Below the pieces are notes generated by a model, which saw nothing but the letters and a program-made list of their open reading frames with translations, made no database searches and was not told where the DNA came from. A program made the translations under genes and the position numbers. Positions 48,501-59,599 of a stretch of 64,000 nucleotides of DNA are shown piece by piece. Every line of letters begins with the position of its first letter. Positions within the stretch are counted from its first letter, which is position 1. Source of the DNA: Cordia subcordata. Its lineage: Eukaryota; Streptophyta; Magnoliopsida; Boraginales; Cordiaceae. The DNA is taken from positions 2,549,501 through 2,613,500 of the forward strand of contig JAPTOF010000004.1 of NCBI GenBank assembly GCA_028554755.1, in the 5' to 3' direction.

Positions 48501-50738
48501 TTAGTATTGTCAATTTTGTAGCTATCTGATTGTTGTTGAAATGACAGATTTTGTCTATGATATATTAATGACCTCGTATCCGTGGATTGCTTCCATAATC
48601 AATAGTCTATATATAGCACGTTCATGTGCAGTCTGTTTGATAATTTTGGCTTTCAGAATGTTTTAGAGTTCTGAATCTTCTCTTTTGTAAGAGAACATAT
48701 AGTCATCCATGAAGAATACTTTTTCAATGTACATCCTGCACTTGCGCTGACAAGGGGTAGCCTGCCATGTCAGTTTTAAAAGATTTAGGTGTCTTATGTG
48801 CAGAATGTGTTTCCATCAAAAGGGTCTTGTCTTTATGTTAGTTTAAAAAGACTTAGGAAGCTTCCCATTCTTAACTGTCAGTAAAGATTGGAGACTGTTA
48901 ATCTGTTTGGCTTTGCTATTGGTCTTCGGCATTGGTTGCAAGCGGTAGACAAGTTCTCCGGTTAATTTCAGTTTGAAACGATTTAGGAGGTGTTTCATGC
49001 CTATGTGCAGAGTGAAAATATTGACTAAACATCAAACTGACTGACCCCAAAAAAAGGTCATTTTTGTGCATTTGTTGCAAGCAATAAAGTTCATGAGGCA
49101 TTATCTCCTATGGTTATTGGTTTGAAGAAACTGAACTAATGATGATTTGTTGTCCCTATTGTGGTGCTCTCAAATTGAGCGAAGAGGAAATAATCCACTT
49201 AGCTCAGTGATAAGAAATTAACATGAAGAAGTACATGACCTATATAAATGGGTCCCAGTTTCTCCAAAGATGTGGTCCAATGAATTTTCTTCTTCACCTA
49301 GTTCTTGTTCTTCTTATGTGTTTCTTTAATAGATTCAAGACAACCTGTTCATATTGTTGCTTTCTTCTCTTTTATCTCATTGTTACTTGACATGTCTGCC
49401 AAACCAGACGTTTTCTGTTCACCATTAAGGATATAAAAGAGAAAAAATAAAAGAATTTCAGTTTTAGCCATCTTTCTGAAGTATATCTTCCTAACATTAA
49501 TGACAGAGGTAGTTCTCATTTACAGTGGGAGAGCAGGTAGTGGTGATGTCTTTCAAATTTAACTGGGAAGAGATTATCCATATGTTTGCTTCTTGCTTTT
49601 TCATATGCTAGTAGCTTATATTTACTATTCATAGTCAAAAGTTTCACATTCTGGATATACCAGTCGAGTAGTCTCCAAATAAGGCCCTTTGAAGAGTGTT
49701 GATGTCTTAACCTTAATGGGATGTCAAACTTCATTTACAGCAGTGTAGGTTGAAAGGTTAATCAATTAGGAATTCATATCATTCTTGATAATTTCTTTCC
49801 AGACTTTTTCCCCCTTCCTGTCCGTCGTGTTCACCACAAAATCGTCATTCATTCTTTTGGGTTTCAGGGGGAGTTAAAGGGAAGCAAATATGGGGTTCCT
49901 TTCCCTTCCTGTTCATTATATAGAATACCTGTGTTATAGAATGTGAAATGAGATTAGTAGGTTGGATATGCTATAATCTGATTGCTCTAACAACACCAAT
50001 AATTCAACAAGTTGCCTCATATGATTTCTGATCCCGCATCTTTCGTATGTGAAACATGAGGAAGGCCTTGTTGAGTAATACAGGTTAGTAGACTCTTTTG
50101 CTCATATTTTCTTGTTCTGTATCAGGGACAGTAACGTACCAGTTTCTTTTATCCAGAAGTACTTGGTGAGGAAGTTAGATCTTAGAAGTGAAGACGAGGT
50201 CAGTCAGTCCTCTTCAATTCTTCTTTTAAAGTTAAGAATGTTAAGTCTAGTTGAAGAAACCATTGTTGCATCTGTTTCTTATGCTCCATTATCTTTGTAT
50301 TTAAATCTGTCTTCCGTGTGCTTGTCCAACCATCAGATTTCTTTCTTTGCCCCATACAGATTCAGAAAATCAGTCTTGATCTCCGTGATCTTATCTGTTA
50401 TGCTAGCAGCCATATCCAAGCACACGCTATTTTCCTATGTTGGCACTATTTTGTTTACAGTTGCATCTGTTTTGCCTGATGCATACTAGTATTAGAATTT
50501 GTTGTCATTGAACCAGAATCCAGTGCTCTGATGTCTATGTGGTATGGATTGTGTCACTATTTCACAGGTCGAAATTAGGTGTATGGGTAGGTCAATACTA
50601 CCCACGTGGCAGCTAAATCATCTAGTTGATTTGTATCTTCAAAGTACAACTTCAGAGAGGGTTTCTGCTACCATTGGTTCATCAGCGAAGGATTTTGTAA
50701 TGGTATTGGCCTATGCTCGAAAGGCTTCAGGCCCTTGA
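45552..50738 (+). CDS. DRIP2: DRIP-type RING E3 ubiquitin ligase
   Basis: C3HC4 RING-HC ubiquitin ligase, homologous to Arabidopsis DRIP1/DRIP2, which ubiquitinate DREB2A and restrain drought and heat responses in the nucleus. Seven exons: 45552-45669, 46630-46729, 47154-47478, 47728-48173, 48290-48340, 50126-50198, 50568-50738. They give 427 residues (relatives about 420). The RING ligands are Cys20, Cys23, Cys36, His38, Cys41, Cys44, Cys57 and Cys60. Next comes LEKLRPDHNLQDVRAKIFPYK with a basic KRRKVKAPE. A Lys/Glu/Ser-rich linker follows, then a C-terminal ubiquitin-like (RAWUL) region (SFIQKYLVRKLDL, LPTWQLNHLVDLYLQ). Junction phases close. The symbol marks the family; DRIP1 versus DRIP2 cannot be decided from the sequence. 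Confidence 0.94.
46845..47072. mobile_element. T-rich foldback MITE in intron 2 of the DRIP gene
   Basis: Best-preserved member of the family: GGGCCTATTTGGATTGGC to GCCAATCCAAACAAGCCC, with TTA on both flanks (46842-46844 and 47073-47075). The two halves are complementary almost end to end. It ends about 80 bases before the exon 3 acceptor. Confidence 0.85.
48341..50125. other. Large fifth intron of the DRIP gene
   Basis: 1785 bases between exons 5 and 6; no other gene or element recognised. Confidence 0.7.
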
Positions 50739-51190
50739 AAACTTTTTGCCTCCATTCTTTCATGCCCTGAATAATCTGCTGAGTTTGGAAAGTTTATATA
50801 AGCAAAAAGTTGTTTCTGAACCTGCATGTCTCTTGTGAGCATGCTTGGAAAATGGCCTTACTCCTATGAGGAGCGCTGAGCTTCAAATCACAGCAAACTG
50901 TTTTAAGTTGAACAGCAAGCAGAAGGACTGCTGAAATGCTCCTTATGGATGATCTGGTGGGGGCTTCCGTGATGTATTTTCGATGGCCTCTTCAGCACTT
51001 TGTTTGATCAGGTAGTAGTTTCCGTCTGTATGTTTTGCTCCATTTCAATATTTGTACACTGCTTTGTCCTGTTAACAGTTAAATCTTTGTGATCCTTATC
51101 CTATATTCCTATTTATTCAATCTCAGCTTGTTTATACCAATGTAATATTAACATAATCAACAATGTTCTAATTACTACCATACAGTTGTG

Positions 51191-51499
51191 GGGTCATATA
51201 AGCTCTCTTGACTTCCCCAATTTTCATACATTTCCAAATTCATTGAAAATTTGAGCTTGGAGTTGCAATCCAGTTATTTTTGTATGGTTTCTGTGTTCAT
51301 AATCCTATTCAAGGCTGTGTTTGTTATAAGCTTATGTATTATTTCATTTGATGATCGAAGTTTTGCATTGGGAAGAGCAAATCAGTCAAATCCTCCAGAA
51401 TAACAAGAAAAAGGAAATAAAGAATCAACTATAAGATTAGAAGATAAGAACCAGTAGAAGACATATGGTTGTTTTAACTCCTTTTTAGCAAATTTTCTC
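51191..51499. repeat. 310-bp dispersed direct repeat, copy 1
   Basis: Begins GGGTCATATAAGCTC and ends TTAGCAAATTTTCT. Matches 52501-52813 in the same orientation along its whole length with roughly 10-15% differences. Confidence 0.88.
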
Positions 51500-51539
51500 A
51501 GAACAACGGTTTGGGTGACGCAAGTCACTGGAGATTTAA

Positions 51540-51655
51540 GGTTGGTTTGGATCGACTTTGTTTAGAATTGTGTTTTTTAACAATTTTTAGAGAAAAATGT
51601 GTTTTTGAGAAGGTAAAATTTTTTTAAGAATTTTTGTTTTTTTAAAAATTAAATT
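51540..51655. mobile_element. Truncated T-rich MITE
   Basis: GGTTGGTTTGGATCGAC followed by a T-rich arm; the right arm is missing. Confidence 0.4.
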
Positions 51656-51787
51656 ATTGGGTCATATGAGCTCCTTTTTTTTCTTTTTTTGGTCAAGAAT
51701 AAACTTGAAATTTATATTGACATCAAAATATTTGCAAAACTATAAAGACATTACTAAAAATACAAGATATAGAATGAAATTGTACAT

Positions 51788-52400
51788 AAATGTTCTGAAA
51801 ACTGGACTAGACCAGCTGGTCGAACTGGTTTGATCAGGAACCAGTAAAATTGGGGGGCTGAGTAGTGCTTAAAAATCAGAAAGCTCAAAAACTGAAAAAA
51901 AAAAAAAACCAGTTACACCCAGCTAACCAATTGACCTGGCTGGAATTGGACGAACCTGGTTTTTTGTAAATTTACTAGGCTGCATATTATTTTAGTTTGT
52001 TGAGCTAACTTTGTTGATTATCACAGCCAACAATAAGTCCAAAACAACCAAAAGAGGGGAAAAAAATAAAGAAAACAAAATCTATAGCAATTTGCAAGCA
52101 ATCATGAGTCAGCCATTTGAATATTTGATTGTCAAGGATATTTATGAGGTTATTTATCTTATTCTTTCAAACATTTTCATGCATTTATGTCTTTTTTAAA
52201 AATGTTTATACCCATTATACATATAAATTATGTTCTTCTTTAGCCTTTACTCTTTATTGGACGCAGACAAGACCGAGATATGAAGATGATAGCATGCAAA
52301 AGTCAGCCTAGTCGAACCGCTAGTCTAACAGGTTGGACCAGTTGACCAAAGAACCAGCAAGATGTCCGGTTCGCCAGCCGATCCGATTTTTAAAACACTG
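51788..52400. mobile_element. hAT-like non-autonomous element, diverged
   Basis: The right end, read inward, is CAGTGTTTTAAAAATCGGAT followed by GGCTGGCGAACCGG. The left end reads TGTTCTGAAAACTGGAC followed by CAGCTGGTCGAACTGG. The CAGTGTTTTAAAA-type end is common to plant hAT elements. No transposase and no clear 8-bp duplication were seen. It lies between the two 310-bp repeats. Confidence 0.42.
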
Positions 52401-52500
52401 TCCAAATAAAAAGTATGAAAATCTATCATAGTCGCATAAGTGACCTAATCCGTCACGTGGTTTGGCATGACCAAACACATGTACAGTTGCATAGCTTATT

Positions 52501-52813
52501 GGGTCATATAAGCTCCTTGACACCCCCAATTTTCATGCATTTCCAAAATCATTGAATGTTTAAGCTTGATGGAGTTGCAATCTAGTTATTATTGTATAGT
52601 TTCTGTATTCATAATTGTATTCAAGGATGTAATTTGTTATAAGCTTATATATCATTTCATTTGATGATCCAAGTTTTGCATGGCGAAGAACAAATCAGTC
52701 AAAAATCCTCCAAAATAACCAAAAGAAAGGAAATAAAGAATCAACTATAAGATTAGAATATATGAAGCAGTAAAAGGCATGTGGTTGTTTCAACTCCTTT
52801 TAGCAAATTTTCT
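52501..52813. repeat. 310-bp dispersed direct repeat, copy 2
   Basis: Partner of 51191-51499. Together they bracket about 1 kb containing the MITE fragment and the hAT-like element. Confidence 0.88.
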
Positions 52814-52869
52814 TTTCGACAGCTTTATCTTCTTTATATTCGGCTAAATTTTAGTGTAATCATCAAATA

Positions 52870-53096
52870 GGGCTCGTTTGGATTGGCTTTTTTTAAAAGC
52901 ATTTTTTTAATAACTTTTGAAAAATAGTTTTTTTTAGAAGCTGAAAATTCTGACTTCTAAAAAAAATTGTATTTGAGCCTTTTTCAGAGTTTCGACTTTT
53001 CTAGAACCCAAATCAAATAGTTATTGCAAATTTAATCTAACTTTTTTCTGGGAAAAAAGTGTTTTTTCCTTAAAAAAAATCAATCCAAACAGGCCC
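52870..53096. mobile_element. T-rich foldback MITE
   Basis: GGGCTCGTTTGGATTGGC to ATCAATCCAAACAGGCCC, ATA on both flanks. Confidence 0.78.
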
Positions 53097-53216
53097 ATAT
53101 ATTTTAACGTCAGTAATGCTGTAACCTTTTATAAACTGGTATGCATGGGCGTTATGTGAGAGAAATTACTAAGTGGGCCTCGTTGGAAAAGTTATACAGG
53201 TGTAACCAAATATATA

Positions 53217-53439
53217 GGGCCTGTTTGGATTTGCTGTTTGTGAGGAAAATACTTTTTTTCTTAAATAAAGTTACATTGAGTTTGCAATAACTATTTAATT
53301 TGACTTTTAAAAAAATTAAAATTCTAAAAAAAGCTCAAATACAACTTTTTAGAAGGTAAAATTTTTAACTTCTAAAAAAAAACTGTTCTTTAAAAGCTGT
53401 TAAAGAAACACTCTTAAAAAAGCTAATTCAAACGAGCCC
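53217..53439. mobile_element. T-rich foldback MITE
   Basis: GGGCCTGTTTGGATTTGC to CTAATTCAAACGAGCCC, flanked by ATA and ATT, so the target duplication is imperfect. Only 120 bases from the previous copy. Confidence 0.7.
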
Positions 53440-54439
53440 ATTAATCTCTCGCACTATTGGAATTGCTTATAAATTGTTTAAACAGGTGTCATGGCAGCCC
53501 AAGCTCCTTTTAAGTTGGTATAAATTATTTGGTATAAATGGCAATTCTGGCAGTTTCCGGCCCAAGCTGCCTTTCTTTTTTTCTTTTTTTTTGAGAGGAC
53601 GGTATTTATCCCTTTTTCTTTAAATCCCAAAATTTTTTATGAAATTTTAGCTTTACCCATCTTCTCCCACGATATCAAACTGTGTCAAACAATTGCCTTA
53701 GGTTTAATGATATTTTGCCATTTTATCTTTTTATTTGTTTATTGGACTAGTTGATTCTATTTTATTGCTATTATTTTTATCTTTATTTTACTTTTTAATT
53801 GTTAACTTGTAGTAAAATCATTATTCTGTTTCAATTTTATACATGTACCAATATTTGCATAAAGATAGATTTCAATATAAATTTAATATTTGTTTAATTT
53901 TATGTATAACACAAATTTCGTAATTTAAACTACTTTTATTTTTTATATTCTTAAAAGTTAGTTATTCTATAACATGGGCATTAATTTAAGGAAAAAGATA
54001 AGATTCTATTTGAAAAGTATATAAATATAATAAAAAGGCATACTTTAAACCGTCTAATTTTTCTTTTTAATCTCGTGGATTAAAACATTTTGCCAATAGA
54101 CTATTTTGTATATTTTGAAATCAAAATCTTTTAATTTCCTATTTGATTGTATTTTTTTTTTGAATGGCTTTATTAAGTCATTTTATCTATTTTTTTTTAT
54201 TTTAATAAATAAATAGATAAGACATAAAAAAGCAAAAATTAGATTATTGTTAACAAAAATTTTATGAATAAATTATTTATAATCTTTTTCATTTTGAAAT
54301 AAAAATTGTTGTTATCGTTTGCAAATTGATTGTAGATTTTTTTTTCGTTGAATAATTTTATCAAATTATTTTATTTTATACTTTAATAAATAAATAAATA
54401 TAAAATATTTGTCACTATAAGGCTTTGTTTGATTAAATA
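53440..54439. other. AT-rich DNA, no gene seen
   Basis: Very AT-rich; no frame or element recognised. Confidence 0.55.
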
Positions 54440-55300
54440 CTAGTATAGAACCCGCGCGATGCATGGGGTTCAAATTTTTTTAAAAAGTGTTGCTTCAATT
54501 GGTAGAGTTCTACTTAAATTTAGAATGTTCTGTATAAAATTAAATAAAAGAAAGGGAAAAAATGACTGGAGGAGCATTATGTAAGTTAATTAATATAGCG
54601 TATTATTGGTGGGTGAAAACATATTTATTTAGAATTCAATTATGTACAACAAAATTGTTATATTGTAGAGGAGTAGTAAAATTTTGATGATGGCATTCAA
54701 ATTTTATATACATATCAAAAAATTTGCATTTATTGTTTTCAATTTAAATTTTGAAAAACTTTATGATAAACAATATTCTATGTTTCATCTAAAGGAACAC
54801 CATCACCATCATGTATAAAAAATTTTCAATTTTTATTTATTGGTGACTCATGAACTTGTGACATATAACTAACCATGTGTAAAAATAGGTCTATGTAAAT
54901 ATAATCCAACATGTTCAAGTGATTGTCTTTGGCTTTTGTTAATTGTCATTGCAAAACATACCACCAGTGCAAATTGTCGTCGTTGCATTTTTAAAGGAAC
55001 CCTTAAATCAAATGGTGATAGTATCATGTGTGGGATACACACTGATGTTCCCTTATTGTCGCCCACCAAAGTTGTCGCTTGAATAACATGTCTACCAAAG
55101 TGAGTTTTTTTTAATCAACCGCCGTTACAAAGTCTAGTAGATTGGTCTAGATTTCGTAAAAGCATTACCGGAGCACCAATCTTCAATTTCAATTCCTTCA
55201 AGAAGATTGTGTAATCCTTAATTAGCAAGATGGTACCTAAGTTTAGCCTATTCACTTAACTTTCGATGTTTGGTGATGGTTTTGCATTGTACAACCTTTG
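54440..55300 (-). mobile_element. Helitron remnant: 3' end and helicase fragment
   Basis: On the minus strand the sequence ends with GAACCC, a short loop, GCGGGTTC, TATACTAG and then T. That is a terminal hairpin followed by CTRR and a T target base, the Helitron 3' signature (last base at 54440). Upstream of it, about 55215-54840 reads as the C-terminal part of the Helitron PIF1-like helicase: LKIGAPVMLLRNLDQS, KMQRRQFALVVCFAMTINKS, HVGLYLHRP. Stops and a frameshift (after LCNGG, at HG*LYV and at SS*) show it is dead. The 5' TC end was not located. Confidence 0.75.
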
Positions 55301-55792
55301 AGACTATTTATATCCTTCGAGTTTATTCCATTCTTAAAATTCCATTACAAATTCGATACTATGTTGCATCTGACATAATCTGAGATAGAAGGTGTCCAGT
55401 AGTGACTATTTGATTGCTTACACCCAAAATAAAATACCTCCAAGCTCCTCTCATTGTCCTTTTATTTTAGGTGCTTAAGAACCCAAATAAGCATTGGCCG
55501 ATCACCCTCAGTTTCTTCTCATGTATTTGTTAAGTCCAAAGTTGGTTCAATATTAGAAGATTCATTACAATGTAGTTTTGCAAGCATAATCCTAGCAATT
55601 TTACACAGGAAGTCCGAAAATACAATTTCCGTTTCAAGTACAATAAACAAAGGAGGGAGACAAACGTTCAAAATAGGTAAGAAAAGAAAAGGAAGAAGAA
55701 AGAAGAAGAACAAGAAGAAGAAGAACGAAAAGTATATAACATTTTCTTCGTCAGAGTTGACAGTCTCATGCAACAGTGATGCACTTAATTGC

Positions 55793-56138
55793 TCATTTGC
55801 ATATGCCAGTCATGTTTGCCTCAGGTCCATACGCCTATACAAATAGCATAAAATATTAAACCTTATTCACTATTGCATAAATCACAACAGGAAACTGACT
55901 CGTGACTATGGTAGAATCGTATGCTTCTGATCGAAAATTAGTACTACATGTAGGCTAATGACACTACTCAGTTCTGCTGAAAAACTATTCTGTTTATAAG
56001 TATTAAGATGTAAACTCATACCTCGATTGGGATGCCAATTTCTTCTCCAAGACTCCTCATTTTTGAAAGACCCCTTTGATAGTTTCGACCTCCTCTCCTG
56101 ATATAGATACGAATTCTTGCAGCTTTAAGCTTTGCTTC
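55793..56138 (-). pseudogene. ATP-citrate lyase A-subunit fragment (last two exons)
   Basis: Exon 56138-56022, bounded by AG and GT, encodes [32 protein letters not shown] and IGIPIE. After an intron, the exon beginning at 55834 encodes YGPEANMTGICK and then TGA. This is the C-terminus of cytosolic ATP-citrate lyase subunit A (ACLA), which uses citrate and CoA to make acetyl-CoA. The TGA at 55793-55795 falls where relatives continue QAI, so the end is cut. No other ACLA exons are recognisable upstream, so it is a gene fragment. An exon-like piece at 56311-56270 (NYKPGDSKAGNYDQ, between CAG and GTATC) precedes it but is not ACLA. Confidence 0.65.
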
Positions 56139-56319
56139 CTATCATGAGGAAAATCAAATAAGTGTTTTCTGCAGCAAACGCGATACTTTATATTAGAAGT
56201 AGATGCTTAATGTTGCATAAAAAATGTTGCATGGCTTCTCTTTTGGAGCCCGGATTATACTGATACCTGGTCATAATTCCCAGCTTTGCTGTCCCCCGGT
56301 TTGTAGTTCTGATAAGCCA

Positions 56320-57390
56320 GGGTCAAAAAATGCCTTGATCAAATGCAACATTGCAGAATAATATCATTAATAAAGAGCAAATTCAAAATGATGCCATTTA
56401 TGAACCTCAATAATCATCTCAATGATGAACCTCGACCCAATTGTGTCAAAAAAAATGCAAAAGGCGATTTTCAAAAGATTGCAAGTAGTAGAGTATTGAA
56501 ACAATTTCTTCATTCTTCATTTTAATTTTAAAGATTTTTTTGTGCCCACATCAAGTAGAGATAGAATAAGCAAGCCATCTCATATTTACGAATGCCACTC
56601 CTATTTTGTCGAGTGAACAAAAGAACTTAATAAACACTTGCACCAATTTGAAGAGCTTGTTAGCATGTAAGGACAAATTTTTGAAAGAAAGGATGCCTCA
56701 ACAAACAAAGATTAAATGATTCTAGTGAAAGTGTAAATAAATTCAGCACAGCTGGAATCTGTGGTCTCCAAATCTGGTCATATCCTTGACAATTGCCTCA
56801 TCTTTCAATATTCCATATCCGAAAAGGAAAAAAATCTGCGAAGGTCAGACACTTACAAAGAAACTATATAAACGACTATCACTCAGAAAAAGAATTCAAA
56901 TAAAAAGCCATAAATAAAAAGAGCCAGACCAAGCAAATGGAAATACATTCTTGAACTAATCTTACAAAACATACATTACAGTGATGAGATAATATATGTG
57001 ATCCTTGATCTTTGTATACAATAGAAAAGGAAAAAATGAAACTAAAATGAAATATGATTAAGTACAAATGAATATGATTATCACCTAGAAAGAACTTAGA
57101 CAAATTTTCAAGTCTTTATTTTTACAACTGAAATGCATTATTCATCTACACACACAATTAGAAAAAGAAAAAATAAAAAAATAGAGTGTGTTTTAAAAAA
57201 AGCCACAGCACCTGAAATCTACCGTCAACACTGTGATCATACATCAGGCGCCCAAATTGTATTTGTTCTCAAATTAACGAACCCAAAAAAAGTTCATTTT
57301 TCCAGTTCATCATGAAAATCATTATAAACAAAAACGGAGAAAAAATAACTGGGAAAAGAAAAGAAACAAAGTGGGAGGAGTGGGACTATG
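56320..57390. other. No gene recognised
   Basis: AT-rich DNA between the ATP-citrate lyase fragment and the duplicated exon-like segments; nothing identified. Confidence 0.5.
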
Positions 57391-58330
57391 AATTCTTTGG
57401 TTTTTGATACCTCACCTTTGCTTTCTTCTTGAACACCAACAGTTCTTGAAGCCGTCTCTGCATATTCTTTCATAACTGTTCAATTACTATTTCTATTTTT
57501 AATCATTTTTTCCTGCGACCACACATTTAATAAGCATTAACTTTATCATTTCATCTAATCCAATAACCAATCCACAAATGGAAAAGAACACCCTTGTCAT
57601 ATCGAAGGCGAAGTAATAATACACCATACTAATCTCACATAATGTCTGTCAGATACGGTCATAAAAAAGATAATGTCCTTATTCAAGTAACAGTAGGAAG
57701 TCATGTTTCCATCGAAATATGAAAGAGAACTGAATACCACAACGATTGTGTTGCATAAAGAATGCCAAATATGCATCAGCATCCAAAAATTGAATAAAAA
57801 AAGACTGTACTCGATCTCCATTTTACAAACCTGTCACACATTCGAACAATACCCATCACCAGTCGCCTATTATGCACAACCCATACCCTACTACACCAGT
57901 GAATACCAATTCCACAATAATTCCATCACACCAAAATTCACAACAAAGTGATAGTTATAAATTACAAAAAAATTAAACTAAAATTAAGCAAAAATAACTC
58001 TCCTGTGCAACAGCAATAGTTCGATTAGGTAGTTGATAAACAAGGGGGAAATACGATTTTTTTTTTTTTTTTTGTGTTTGTGTCTGTACTTCGTGTGTTT
58101 CCAAACAAAAGTAATTATAAACAAAATCGAAAAAATTAAACCGAAACGGAGAGAAATGAAGGGGGGATACAAATTTCTTTGAGTTTCGATACCTCGTCTC
58201 GGGGTTATTCTTGAATAGGAACAACTCTTGAAGCCATGTCTATATCTTCTTCAAGCCCTCCTTGATTACTATTTTTATTTTTAAGCATTCTTTTCTGCAA
58301 CCACATGTTATAAACATGCCTTAGCTTCAC
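57391..58330 (-). repeat. Tandem duplication of an exon-like segment (~775-bp period)
   Basis: 57395-57550 and 58170-58325 align in the same orientation. On the minus strand both run from an intron-like CACA or CCACATG region through AAAATAGAAATAGTAAT or AAAATAAAAATAGTAAT to GGCTTCAAGA, a GTTCAAGAA or TTCAAGAA, and a GAGGTATC donor-like end. Copy 58.2 kb has a stop near the end (CAAGAATAA); copy 57.4 kb stays open to its donor. Function unknown. Confidence 0.6.
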
Positions 58331-58499
58331 CATTCATCTATTTTTGGCCAAATAATCAATATATTCATCAAAATTTGCCCAAGAAATTAATCATTTTTCT
58401 CTAAATTGAGACCTAAAATTCAATCTCTGATTATCAAATTGAAGGGCATGGTAGTAACTAAACAAAAAAAGAAGGAGAGAAGTTGAGAGATTTTCATAC

Positions 58500-58690
58500 C
58501 TTTTAAAGATATTGCAGAAGAAGACGGTGACAGAGAGAGATTTTCTGCAGGGTTGAAGAAGAAGAAGAGGAGGAAATAAGGATGATGGAGATTGGGTTTG
58601 TACTATTTGTAGGTGGCATACTAAATAAGCTAAAGGCGTAGGGTTTCAAAGCAAGAAACGCTAAAGGCAGTGACAGAGAGCACTGCACTT
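58500..58690 (-). other. Possible 5' leader exon of a decayed minus-strand gene
   Basis: CT-rich on the minus strand, with TTCCTCCTCTTCTTC tracts and a GTATGA donor-like end at about 58500. Plant 5' leaders often look like this. It may belong with the duplicated segments at 57.4 and 58.2 kb. Confidence 0.3.
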
Positions 58691-59087
58691 GAATTCTTTA
58701 AAGTAAAAGATCCACCATTGATAGGAAAATTTAAGAAATCCCTAAATTTAAAATCAGAGGCTAAATTTAAAATCTCTAAACAAATTTCACTGTCAAATTA
58801 AAGCTAAGGACAACATAAACCTAATCAAAAGGATAAGTTTCACCAAATCCTGAAAATTATACTGAAAAGTCAAAAGAAATTTAAGAAATCCCCAAAATTA
58901 AAATCAGAGCCTAAAAACAAAAAGTACCTTCAAAATTATACAGTTTTAAATCTAATAACACACATAATCACATAAAATACGTATGCACATTTCAATTCTG
59001 CAAAGAAAAACGTAAAATATTCAAATGCATGTAAAAAATAAAAGGTGAAATTAGAAGTAATTTAAAATAAAAAATTACCACTTATCA

Positions 59088-59592
59088 CATTGTCGAAGAC
59101 GTCATTGATGAAGTTGTTCATATTCCCTATCGCCTTGCTTGAGATACCGATGTCTGGTGCAGCTTCTTCAGCCCTGTGAAGATTCAATTTTCTTCTCAAC
59201 GAAGCAAAAGCAAAAATGATTTCTCAATATACTTAGATGGCATAACAAATTAAAAGGAAAACATATAATTAAAAAGGTACGCTATTATTTTAATTTACCA
59301 ATAAGACAGATGTACACATAAAAAACATGAGAAAGATGAGGCTGTAAAGGTTGTATCTTTGGAGTGTTTTGAGTTAGAAAAGAGTGATATAGCCTTTGTT
59401 CAGGAGGATACGAAAATGGGTGGAGATTAGTTTCATGAGAAAGTTAATGTTAAAGAAGAGTGCTCCGCTGGACATGAGTCTGTAAAGGTGGAATCTTCGG
59501 TAGATCTTGTAGGTCTCCACGCTCTTTTCACGTGCTTCTTCTTCTTGTCTCCAGCCGCGACAGCTTTGCCATCCTTTTATGGACATTTTCAT
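59088..59592 (-). pseudogene. Histone H2B pseudogene, copy B (interrupted)
   Basis: Minus strand, from 59580: KDGKAVAAGDKKKKHVK, then a frame change to KSVETYKIY, which is the H2B tail and first helix. H2B homology stops at about 59490. It returns at about 59180-59090 as PDIGISSKAIGNMNNFINDV, preceded by a one-base deletion after LKKLH. The stretch in between (about 59480-59190) is unrelated inserted sequence. It cannot encode a histone. Confidence 0.75.
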
Positions 59593-59599
59593 TTAGCTT

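Noticed and set aside
55454..55846. 130-codon plus-strand frame with a Lys/Arg run
   Set aside because: The basic run is an AAGAAG microsatellite, and the rest is antisense to the ATP-citrate lyase fragment region.
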